The position numbers and the translations under genes were made by a program. From assembly GCA_946886925.1 (NCBI GenBank), contig CAMPJQ010000011.1:1-16551 (forward strand): a stretch of DNA of 16,551 nucleotides, in the 5' to 3' direction. Below the pieces are notes generated by a model. It worked only from the letters and a program-made list of their open reading frames with translations. It was not told where the DNA came from and made no database searches. Every line of letters begins with the position of its first letter. The first letter of the stretch is position 1. Positions 1-6,885 of this stretch are shown here, piece by piece. This DNA comes from an uncultured Terrimonas sp. Its GTDB lineage: Bacteria; Bacteroidota; Bacteroidia; Chitinophagales; Chitinophagaceae.

Positions 1-5
1 GTTTA

Positions 6-37
6 AATCAGTTGCCGGAATTTCAAACCAACTGATT
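6..37. repeat. 9-bp perfect inverted repeat with 14-nt loop
   Basis: AATCAGTTG at 6-14 is exactly complementary to CAACTGATT at 29-37. No clear T-run follows on either strand (only TTT of TTTAAAC on the minus side), so a terminator role is weak. It could belong to the 3' end of a gene beyond the left edge. Apart from this and the heptad array at 121-155, I see no gene in positions 1-162. Confidence 0.35.
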
Positions 38-120
38 GCGTTTGTAAATGTCATGATAAAATGTTTTAGTTATAGTTTATACGTATCATCCGTAGTTAAT
101 AACAGCAGCTTTACTGCCTG

Positions 121-155
121 TCACCTTTCACTTCTCATCTCTCACTATTCACTGC
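121..155. repeat. Heptad-periodic array, five degenerate 7-nt units (TCACYTC-like)
   Basis: The trinucleotide TCA recurs exactly every seven bases at 121, 128, 135, 142 and 149. The remaining four bases of each unit are pyrimidine-rich and vary. The array ends eight bases before the stop codon of the minus-strand DUF1761 gene, so it lies immediately behind a gene's 3' end. The same 7-nt period with different heptamers fills the corA-lysS spacer at 12345-12650. No coding role is visible. The function is unknown. Confidence 0.75.
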
Positions 156-162
156 GCTATCC

Positions 163-591
163 TTATCTCCATGCGCCTATTATTGCACCCATTAAGGTAA
201 GCGCCACCACGCTGTAAAAGCCATTGATGAGTATCAACCGCCAGCTTTTGAGCTCAAACAGGCTATGGATAGCAATGGCGCAGAAAGTCCATATCCCTGC
301 TAAAAAACCAGCAGTGGCACCCCAAGCAAGGTCTGTTTTTTGAGCACACCCAGCGGGGCAGTCTCCCGGTGTATCGGCAAGAAACATACCGAGATTGGCG
401 GCCATCAGCAGCGAAAAGATGAGCGTCCAGCCGAAAATTTTTCCTTTGTTACCCCTTCTGATCTGTTCTTCCGAGAGGTTATTCTCTTTCATCCATGCTT
501 TTCCAAACAGGTTGGGCGAATACCATATTCCACCCACAACAAACGAAGAAATGCCGGCCACCAATACCGCCAGCCAGTTAACCGATCCCAT
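163..591 (-). CDS. DUF1761 family membrane protein
   Basis: This 142-residue integral membrane protein has four hydrophobic segments at about residues 6-26, 52-72, 90-111 and 118-139. The conserved start of the DUF1761 family is visible as GGIWYSP followed by LFGKAWM (residues 20-34). A short loop at residues 73-86 carries two cysteines (C78, C82). The length is normal for the family and the ATG at 591 gives a natural start just before the first membrane span. DUF1761 proteins have no established biochemical function. The gene is divergent from the histidine kinase gene with an 83-bp gap, and no convincing consensus promoter was found for it there. The stop codon lies 8 nt from a heptad-periodic array. 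Confidence 0.85.
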   Translation of the reverse strand: MGSVNWLAVLVAGISSFVVGGIWYSPNLFGKAWMKENNLSEEQIRRGNKGKIFGWTLIFSLLMAANLGMFLADTPGDCPAGCAQKTDLAWGATAGFLAGIWTFCAIAIHSLFELKSWRLILINGFYSVVALTLMGAIIGAWR

Positions 592-609
592 ACAGTGTAA
601 GATTTATTG

Positions 610-641
610 TTTGAAATGTTATTCTATCGAATCTAATGTTG
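610..641 (+). promoter_or_regulatory. Probable Bacteroidota-type promoter for the histidine kinase operon
   Basis: A TTTG element (610-613) is followed after 20 nt by TAATGTTG (634-641). This matches the Bacteroidota consensus TTTG-N19-21-TAnnTTTG with one mismatch in the -7 element. The expected start of transcription, near 647, leaves a leader of about 28 nt before the TTG codon at 675. That fits the proposed non-ATG start of the kinase gene. Confidence 0.5.
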
Positions 642-674
642 ATTTTTACAGCATAAAAGCAAAACCTGACGAAA

Positions 675-1754
675 TTGGAAAAAAGGCAGACCAGTATCAG
701 TGTTTTACCGACAAAGCCAATCCCGCATCAACTGCAGATCAATGATATCGGGTTCAGGCTTGTTCTTGCTCCTTTTTTTGGCATTGCTATACCATTGATA
801 AGTGGTATGATCAACGCGAACAACCTCACCCACTGGCAGGTTAAATTCAGTTTTCTGTATACTATTCTTATCGCTTTTATTATATGGGAAGGAAACCGCT
901 ACCTGCATTTTTCATTGCGGAGTTATTTTAACTGGCACAATAAACCCATACGTAAAATAGCGGTGATACTGATTGCTATATCCTTTTATACTGTTCCTGT
1001 TTCTGTGCTGTTGCTGCTGGGATGGTATGCCATTTTTGGAAACGGGCAACCAAACCGACAGGTAATTATTATTTCAACGCTCATCATTATGATCTGCGTT
1101 ATTTTTATCGCGCATGTATATGAAACTGTTTTCCTGGTAAAGGAGTCAGAAAATGAAATGATTCGCAATGAACAATTAGAAAGAGCAAAAGCAGAAGCAG
1201 AGCTGGAGACATTAAAGAGCCAGATAGATCCGCATTTTATTTTTAATTCTTTAAATACACTTTCGCATCTTATAGAAGAAAAACCTGCTAAGGCCAAGCT
1301 GTTTAATGATCATTTGGCTGATGTATACCGCTATATCCTGCAGCATAAGGGGCAGGAACTGGTATTGCTGCGGGATGAAATGCAATTTTTGAATGATTAT
1401 TTTTCTTTGCTGTGCATTCGTTTTGAAAACGCTGTTCAGTTAAAATCAGAAATAGGTGAATCTCAATTTGAAGCCTGGCTTATTCCTCCGATCTCTTTAC
1501 AGCTCCTGGCCGAAAACGCGATCAAGCACAATGAGTTTTCCGACAACTGCCCTTTGGTAATTCATGTACAATGGAAAGAAGAAAGTTTAATGGTGAGCAA
1601 CAGGCTGCATAAAAAAGAACTACGGAAAGAATCTTCAAAAACAGGTTTGAGTAATTTAAATGAACGATATAAATTAATTGCACGAAAAGAAATTATCGTT
1701 ACAGCTACAGCAGATTTTTTTGTTGTTCAGTTACCCCTGCTCAAAATGATATAA
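675..1754 (+). CDS. Sensor histidine kinase, LytS/YehU type (His_kinase family PF06580)
   Basis: This 359-residue sensor kinase should autophosphorylate on a histidine and pass the phosphate to the response regulator encoded next to it. Four membrane segments lie at about residues 27-45, 57-71, 95-117 and 129-150, followed by a short coiled linker (155-182). The phosphoacceptor block is QIDPHFIFNSLNTL with His187. The ATP-binding N-box is LLAENAIKHNE (278-287) and the glycine box is GLSNLNERY (324-332), all typical of the LytS class. The reading frame is open only from 657, with no ATG or GTG before the first membrane span, so TTG at 675 is the likely start. A promoter-like sequence at 610-641 supports this. 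The signal is unknown because no extracytoplasmic sensor domain is present. The stop codon is 1 nt from the regulator's ATG, which implies translational coupling. Confidence 0.93.
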   Translation: MEKRQTSISVLPTKPIPHQLQINDIGFRLVLAPFFGIAIPLISGMINANNLTHWQVKFSFLYTILIAFIIWEGNRYLHFSLRSYFNWHNKPIRKIAVILIAISFYTVPVSVLLLLGWYAIFGNGQPNRQVIIISTLIIMICVIFIAHVYETVFLVKESENEMIRNEQLERAKAEAELETLKSQIDPHFIFNSLNTLSHLIEEKPAKAKLFNDHLADVYRYILQHKGQELVLLRDEMQFLNDYFSLLCIRFENAVQLKSEIGESQFEAWLIPPISLQLLAENAIKHNEFSDNCPLVIHVQWKEESLMVSNRLHKKELRKESSKTGLSNLNERYKLIARKEIIVTATADFFVVQLPLLKMI

Positions 1755-1755
1755 T

Positions 1756-2505
1756 ATGAGAGTTGTCATTATTGAAGACGAAAAGCCGGCGGCACAAAAA
1801 TTACAAAAAGCCATTATAAAATGCAATGGCAATATTGAGGTTACCGCCATTTTAAGTAGCACAAAAGATGCCACAGCATGGCTCCGGGATAATCCAATGC
1901 CGGAACTGATCTTTATGGATATTGAATTATCCGATGGGCTGTCTTTCAGAATATTTGGGGATGTAACCATTACCTGTCCGGTGATATTTACCACCGCTTA
2001 TGATGAATACTGGCAGGAGGCTTTTGAGTATAACAGTATTGACTACCTGCTAAAACCCGTAAAACAGGATAAGCTGGAAACAGCATTGAAAAAGTATGAA
2101 ACGCTGAAAAAGCATTTTACGCTTAATTATCAAAAGCTAAAACAATGGCAGTCTGAAAGCAATGAATATAAAAGACGGTTCCTTGTGAAAAAGGGACAGG
2201 ATTATATAAGTATTAAAACAGAAGACATTCCTTACTTCTACGCTACGCACAAGCTCGTGTGTATGGTAGATAACAAAAATCAAAAATTTATCCTTGATCA
2301 ATCGCTCGCCGATATCGAAACGAGATTGGATCCTTCGCAATTTTACCGGGTGAACCGCAAATACCTCGTTAATATGACTGCCATAAAACTGTTGAAAACA
2401 TATCCTAAAGGCAAATTAAAACTGGAGGTAGCACCCCCGGTTGATGAAGATATTATAGTAGCTCAGGAAAATGTAGGCTCCTTTAAAGAATGGATAGGCC
2501 GGTAG
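1756..2505 (+). CDS. LytTR-family response regulator
   Basis: This 249-residue protein has an N-terminal receiver domain (about 1-120) and a C-terminal LytTR DNA-binding domain (about 138-245). The receiver keeps the acidic pocket E7/D8, the phosphoacceptor D55 in FMDIELSDG, T79/T80 and the conserved K100 of LLKP. The LytTR part shows the usual FLVKKGQDYISI beginning and the QFYRVNRKYLVN block. It is the partner of the upstream kinase, with only one base between the genes. LytTR regulators usually bind pairs of short direct repeats. A candidate pair lies downstream at 2563-2589, in front of the 808-residue protein gene. Length and residues are intact. Confidence 0.95.
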   Translation: MRVVIIEDEKPAAQKLQKAIIKCNGNIEVTAILSSTKDATAWLRDNPMPELIFMDIELSDGLSFRIFGDVTITCPVIFTTAYDEYWQEAFEYNSIDYLLKPVKQDKLETALKKYETLKKHFTLNYQKLKQWQSESNEYKRRFLVKKGQDYISIKTEDIPYFYATHKLVCMVDNKNQKFILDQSLADIETRLDPSQFYRVNRKYLVNMTAIKLLKTYPKGKLKLEVAPPVDEDIIVAQENVGSFKEWIGR

Positions 2506-2525
2506 TGCAGGCACTCTCCTAAAAT

Positions 2526-2589
2526 GTAACATTTTACTGTGCAACGCGTTATGCAGTATTGCTGCCTGTTACCTGCATATGCCTGTTAC
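2526..2589 (+). promoter_or_regulatory. Candidate operator: direct TGCCTGTTAC repeats plus an inverted half-copy
   Basis: The 10-mer TGCCTGTTAC occurs at 2563-2572 and again at 2580-2589 (17 nt start to start). An 8-bp palindrome, GCATATGC (2575-2582), sits between their centres. The inverted core GTAACA is present at 2526-2531 inside an AAAATG/CATTTT hairpin, and a related GTTA lies at 2548-2551. LytTR regulators typically recognise paired 9-bp direct repeats containing GTT, but usually about 21-22 nt apart, so the spacing here is unusual. The location between the regulator gene and the secreted-protein gene suggests control of the latter. This is inference. Confidence 0.4.
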
Positions 2590-2703
2590 AGTATGGCAAA
2601 ATATTAACAAAACACACTATAAAAGCAATCCGCTATTCGGTAATTTTAAATTAAACTAACAGTTATAAGTTTAGTCATATTAACACAATTAAATGTTCAC
2701 AAT

Positions 2704-5130
2704 ATGAAAGCATTTTACACCCTCATAACCGCCCTGCTTTTTGCACTGGCATTACCGGTTGCCGTTACTGCTCAAAATGAGTGGCCGAAAACCATTACAG
2801 GTTCCAATGGCAGCCTCATTAAAGTGTACCAATGGCAGCCCGAATCCTTTTCAAACGGAGTACTGGAAGCCAATGCGGCCATCTCCGTTGCCGAAAACGG
2901 AAAAGATGAACCGGCATTCGGAATGATCTGGCTAACCGCTTCAACAAATGATAACGGCCAACAGGTAATTATCCGTTCGGTTGAGGTGAATGCCATAAAA
3001 CTTCCTGATGAAACAGATGAAAATGAATTGGCAGCCCTGCAAACATCAATCGCCAATGGAATGTCAAACCAAAATTTTTCCATTCCCGCAAGTGATATAA
3101 ATAATGCTTTGCAAACCAACAAAGAGCAGGAAAAAATTTCAGGCAATCTGAATAATAATCCTCCAAAAATTATGTACTCCGATAAACCTTCACTGCTCGT
3201 TGTAATAGATGGAGCTCCCAGGCTACAGCAAAACAGCAAATGGGGGGTGGAAACAGTAATCAATACACCATTTATCATTGTAAAAAATAATAAGAATAAA
3301 TTTTACCTGTATGGCGGAAAGCATTGGTATGCTGCTCCATCGGCTACAGGCCCTTATGCTATAACTACCAATGTTCCTGCTAATCTCGAAAAGATCCAAT
3401 CCGAAATTATACAGGCCAACAAAGACAATAAAGTACAGCAGGAAGAGAACGATTATACTATTTCAAACATCATAGTAAGTACAGAACCTGCCGAATTATT
3501 ACAGTCTAATGGAGAGCCCAATTTTACACCGGTACAACAAACCAACCTGTTGTATGTAAAAAACTCCAACAACGATATCTTCATGGATGTTAGCAGTCAG
3601 CAATATTATGTGTTGCTTTCGGGCAGGTGGTACAAATCACAAACATTAAGCGGTAAATGGAATTATGTTGCTTCGGATAAGTTACCTGCCGATTTTGCAA
3701 AAATACCCGAAGGATCTCCAAAAGATAATGTGCTTGCCAGCGTAGCGGGCACAATTGCAGCCAAAGACGCGGTAATGAATGCACAGGTGCCTCAAACAGC
3801 CAAAGTTGACCGTAAAAATACGAATGCCGATATACAATATGATGGCAACCCTCAATTTGATGATATTGATGGCACGGATATGGCTTATGCCGTGAATACA
3901 CCGGATTATGTGATTCGCTGGAGAGGTACTTATTATGCAGTGGATAATGGCGTATGGTTCCAGTCTTACAGTGCAAACGGACCATGGGCAGTAAGTGCCG
4001 ACCGTCCTTACGCGGTTTCGCTTATCCCGCCACGTTACCCTGTATATGCCATGAAATATGTGTATATATATGATGTAACACCGGATTATATATATATGGG
4101 CTATACCCCCGGGTATTTAAACACTTTTGTTTACGGACCCACTGTTGTATATGGAACAGGATATCATTATCGTCCATGGTATGGAAGTTATTATTATGCC
4201 CGTCCTTACACCTGGGGCTTTAATATGCACTACAACCCGTGGACAGGTTGGGGTTTTGGATTTAATTATAATATGGGGTGGTTCCATATGAGTACAGGCA
4301 ATTATAGCCCGTGGGGTTGGGGCGGATGGTGGGGGCCATCAGTATACCGTCCTTCTTATTGCTGGACACCTTACTATGGCGGATACAGGCACGGCTATTA
4401 CGGCAATAGTTATTACAGGAGCAGAAACACCGTTATTGTAAATAATATAAATGTTTATCACAACAACAATATTTATAATCACCGCAGAGATGTGGTTACA
4501 AGAGATAACCGCAGATCCGTATCATACAATAGAAATACGCAGTCTGCACCAGTAAGAAGATTTAATAATGCAAGACCTTCTGAAAGGAATGTATCCAGGA
4601 ATGCAAATACATCTTCGCGCCCTTCTGTAATAAGAGATAATGGCGCCGGTTCTGCTTCACCACGCAATTCATCCGGCCGCATTTCAGGCAATAACAATAG
4701 TGCCGAAAACAACAGGGCTGTATCAAGACGTTCCAGAACTTTTAATGAACGTTCTGCTTCAGGTAACAATGATCGTGTTGCTACACAACGTCCGTCGGCC
4801 AGAACCAATGCCAATAATAATAACGTTAACAGACAACTGGCCGAACGAAGAGACAACACAAGTACATCGCGGTCTTCTTCTGTTAACAGGCAGGGAACAG
4901 TTCGTTCGCAAACGCAGCAGCAACCTGCCGTACGTTCTTCACAAAGAAGAGCACCGAATACAATCACTGGAAGATCACAGCCCGTTCGCAGAAATGTTAG
5001 CCCGGCTCCACGTTCTTCTGCACCGCAAAGAGTAGGAAGGTCTTCAAATAACAGCGCTTCCCCAAGAAGCGAGGGCAATCGCAGCAGCAGATCATCTGGC
5101 AGTAGTGAGCCAAGGGCAAGAAGAGGATAA
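2704..5130 (+). CDS. Large secreted protein with three WY/GPW repeats, a Tyr/Trp/Gly-rich core and an Arg/Ser/Asn tail
   Basis: This 808-residue exported protein has a signal peptide (1-23, probable cleavage after VTA). Three copies of a short motif of the form YY-x-GxWYxSxxxxGPW follow, at about residues 200-233, 301-337 and 410-445, about 100-110 residues apart. Residues about 451-590 are extremely rich in Tyr, Trp and Gly (WGWGGWWG and similar). The last 210 residues are a low-complexity Arg/Ser/Asn tail, probably disordered and strongly basic. Relatives in Bacteroidota are, from memory, often labelled 'carbohydrate-binding family V/XII' or hypothetical. That label rests on aromatic repeats, and no enzyme motif is visible. 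No lipobox, T9SS C-terminal domain or transmembrane barrel is evident. The gene follows the LytTR regulator by 198 bp and ends in a strong terminator, so it is probably a single transcription unit. A cell-surface or matrix role is plausible but not shown. Confidence 0.85.
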   Translation: MKAFYTLITALLFALALPVAVTAQNEWPKTITGSNGSLIKVYQWQPESFSNGVLEANAAISVAENGKDEPAFGMIWLTASTNDNGQQVIIRSVEVNAIKLPDETDENELAALQTSIANGMSNQNFSIPASDINNALQTNKEQEKISGNLNNNPPKIMYSDKPSLLVVIDGAPRLQQNSKWGVETVINTPFIIVKNNKNKFYLYGGKHWYAAPSATGPYAITTNVPANLEKIQSEIIQANKDNKVQQEENDYTISNIIVSTEPAELLQSNGEPNFTPVQQTNLLYVKNSNNDIFMDVSSQQYYVLLSGRWYKSQTLSGKWNYVASDKLPADFAKIPEGSPKDNVLASVAGTIAAKDAVMNAQVPQTAKVDRKNTNADIQYDGNPQFDDIDGTDMAYAVNTPDYVIRWRGTYYAVDNGVWFQSYSANGPWAVSADRPYAVSLIPPRYPVYAMKYVYIYDVTPDYIYMGYTPGYLNTFVYGPTVVYGTGYHYRPWYGSYYYARPYTWGFNMHYNPWTGWGFGFNYNMGWFHMSTGNYSPWGWGGWWGPSVYRPSYCWTPYYGGYRHGYYGNSYYRSRNTVIVNNINVYHNNNIYNHRRDVVTRDNRRSVSYNRNTQSAPVRRFNNARPSERNVSRNANTSSRPSVIRDNGAGSASPRNSSGRISGNNNSAENNRAVSRRSRTFNERSASGNNDRVATQRPSARTNANNNNVNRQLAERRDNTSTSRSSSVNRQGTVRSQTQQQPAVRSSQRRAPNTITGRSQPVRRNVSPAPRSSAPQRVGRSSNNSASPRSEGNRSSRSSGSSEPRARRG

Positions 5131-5157
5131 TTACTTTACTATATAGTGATAAAGCAG

Positions 5158-5195
5158 AAAAGAGAAAGAATATTAGCACATTCTTTCTCTTTTTT
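5158..5195 (+). terminator. Strong intrinsic terminator after the 808-residue protein gene
   Basis: A perfect 14-bp stem pairs 5158-5171 (AAAAGAGAAAGAAT) with 5180-5193 around an 8-nt loop (ATTAGCAC). It ends in a run of six T (5190-5195). It begins 28 nt after the stop codon and separates this gene from the OmpA lipoprotein gene. The purine/pyrimidine split of the arms makes it almost symmetrical, so weak function on the other strand is possible. Confidence 0.8.
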
Positions 5196-5297
5196 ATTAA
5201 AAATGATAGCTTTGTACGATATTTTCAACCTTTGAAACGGTTTTAATCATTTTGATAACATATCTTTACCAATAACATCTCAAAAAAACAATTCAAA

Positions 5298-6164
5298 ATG
5301 AAATTGAAGTATTTTTTACTCTTGGCCATTGCTCCGGCTTTTTTATTTTCCTGTGTAAGCAGTAAAAAATTTAAAGCGGCACAGGCTCAGTTGGATTCTC
5401 TGAATCAGGCCCACACAAAGCTACAAGGCGATTTTAAAATTTGCGAAGACGACAAAGCAGAAAATGCCCGCAAAAGCGCAGCTTACCAAAGCCAAATTGA
5501 AGCATTGAACAAGCAACTCGCATTTCTTAAAGAAAACAACACTACAACGTTAAAGCAACTGGAAGATCTTTCTGTTATCTCCAGTGCCCAGGCCGAAAGC
5601 ATAAAGAAATCGCTCGAAAACATCGGCGCAAAAGATGTTTATATCCAGGATCTGCAATCGGCTATGGCCCGCAAAGATTCGCTGAATATGGCATTGGTAA
5701 TGAACCTGAAAGGGGCAATAGGTAATTTGGATGACCAGGATATTAATGTTAAGGTAGATAAAGGCGTTGTGTTCATTGATATCTCTGATAAATTATTATT
5801 CAGAAGCGGTAGTTATGTAATTACCGAAAAGGCAAAAGAAATATTGGGTAAAGTGGCACAGGTGCTGAAAAACCAGCCAGACCTTGAATATATGGTTGAA
5901 GGTCATACCGATGATCTTTCATACAGTAAAGGTGTATTATTAGACAACTGGGATCTGAGCGTTAAACGTGCTACTTCAGTAGTAAGGGTGCTTCAAAAAC
6001 AATATGGCATTGCTCCTGCCCAGTTAACTGCAGCCGGACGCAGTGAATATGTTCCTGTTGCTGATAACAATACAGCAGAAGGAAGAGCAGCCAACCGCAG
6101 AACAAGGATCGTTGTACTTCCGCAATTAGACCAGTTCTTTAAACTGCTTGAACCAAAGCAATAA
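5298..6164 (+). CDS. OmpA-family peptidoglycan-binding lipoprotein
   Basis: This 288-residue envelope lipoprotein has a lipoprotein signal peptide ending in the lipobox LFSC with Cys19 as the lipidation site. Residues about 24-125 form a Gln/Lys/Glu-rich helical, coiled-coil-like stalk. The OmpA C-terminal domain lies at about 150-275. Its peptidoglycan-binding pattern is visible as GHTDD (D205), NWDLSVKRA (R224), AAGRSEYVPV and the closing NRRTRIVV. It probably anchors the outer membrane to the cell wall. The nearest -7-like element is TATCTTTA at 5261-5268, without a well-placed -33 partner, so the promoter is uncertain. The next gene starts 9 nt after the stop, suggesting co-transcription. 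Confidence 0.95.
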   Translation: MKLKYFLLLAIAPAFLFSCVSSKKFKAAQAQLDSLNQAHTKLQGDFKICEDDKAENARKSAAYQSQIEALNKQLAFLKENNTTTLKQLEDLSVISSAQAESIKKSLENIGAKDVYIQDLQSAMARKDSLNMALVMNLKGAIGNLDDQDINVKVDKGVVFIDISDKLLFRSGSYVITEKAKEILGKVAQVLKNQPDLEYMVEGHTDDLSYSKGVLLDNWDLSVKRATSVVRVLQKQYGIAPAQLTAAGRSEYVPVADNNTAEGRAANRRTRIVVLPQLDQFFKLLEPKQ

Positions 6165-6173
6165 ATTATTATA

Positions 6174-6806
6174 ATGTTTTTTAAAAAGCCATCCGGAAGC
6201 CGGATGTCTTACTTTGTATCACCAAAACCTATACTGACAAGATTGAAAAAAACTGCAGCTATACTACTCTCTGCTTTATTATGCTTCAACTGGTACGGTT
6301 ACCAGTTTGTAGCAGGTTACCTGCAATACCAGGCCGGCCTACAATTAGAAGCAAGACTCGATAATAACGATTACAATGACTCACAACTTATCAAAGTGAG
6401 GATACCACTAAATCTTCCTTATCACAACGACTGGAATTATTATGAACGATACGATGGCGAAATCGAGTTTAGGGGCATCCATTATAAATATGTAAAAAGA
6501 ACGATAGAAAACGGCGACCTGGTGTTATTATGCCTTCCCAATAATGCAAAACAACGTATCCAATCTGCAAAGGAAGAATTTTTTAAGCTCGTAAATGATT
6601 TACAACAGGAAACAACAGGTAAAACAACCAACCCTGGTAAAGCATCAGCTCTGAAAAATTTCTTCAGCGATTACCACCAGGAAAAAAACAGCTGGGAGAT
6701 TACGGCGCTGCAGGCGGGTAGCACTGAATTTAATGATACAAAATTTTATTTCCCTTCTGTAGTTAACAGGCTTAAGCCCGAACAACCTCCCGAGTATTTA
6801 TGCTGA
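6174..6806 (+). CDS. Uncharacterised small membrane-anchored protein
   Basis: This is a 210-residue protein of unknown function. It has one hydrophobic segment near the N-terminus (about residues 27-49), preceded by basic residues, so it is probably inner-membrane anchored with a soluble domain outside the cytoplasm. The motif LEARLDNNDYNDSQLIKVRIPLN (residues 58-80, given in part) and YVKRTIENGDLVLLCLP look like conserved blocks. I recall similar proteins in Bacteroidota without assigned function. Two starts are possible: ATG at 6174, 9 nt after the OmpA lipoprotein stop, or ATG at 6204 (residue 11). A 7-bp hairpin at 6190-6206 lies between them and overlaps the second. The region from residue 138 to 158 is Thr/Lys/Gly-rich and may be a linker. 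Confidence 0.75.
   Translation: MFFKKPSGSRMSYFVSPKPILTRLKKTAAILLSALLCFNWYGYQFVAGYLQYQAGLQLEARLDNNDYNDSQLIKVRIPLNLPYHNDWNYYERYDGEIEFRGIHYKYVKRTIENGDLVLLCLPNNAKQRIQSAKEEFFKLVNDLQQETTGKTTNPGKASALKNFFSDYHQEKNSWEITALQAGSTEFNDTKFYFPSVVNRLKPEQPPEYLC
6190..6206 (+). other. 7-bp hairpin overlapping the second possible start codon
   Basis: CATCCGG (6190-6196) pairs perfectly with CCGGATG (6200-6206) around an AAG loop. The final ATG of the 3' arm (6204-6206) is the second in-frame start of the 210-residue gene. The hairpin lies 26 nt after the preceding stop codon and has no T-run after it. It could lower translation from the internal start or stabilise the OmpA mRNA. Neither is shown. Confidence 0.45.
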
Positions 6807-6885
6807 ATAAAAATGGTCGGATATCTTCTTACCATTCACTTCCTCTTTAAATATTCATCTTGTTTATTGCTGTAAAATTATTTGT

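Noticed and set aside
395..745. Plus-strand open frame of 116 codons overlapping the DUF1761 gene and the kinase start
   Set aside because: It is antisense to DUF1761, has no membrane or domain features, and conflicts with the kinase frame that carries conserved motifs.
2521..2535. AAAATG/CATTTT hairpin as the terminator of the two-component operon
   Set aside because: Six mostly A-T pairs without a following T-run; more likely part of the candidate operator region.
4479..5078. Long antisense open frame (199 codons) opposite the Arg/Ser/Asn-rich tail
   Set aside because: It arises from the biased codon use of the low-complexity tail; its product is a Leu/Glu-rich mirror without a start context or recognisable domain.
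6812..6836. AATGGT/ACCATT inverted repeat as a terminator before the barrel gene
   Set aside because: The stem is only six AT-rich pairs with a 13-nt loop and no T-run, too weak to call.
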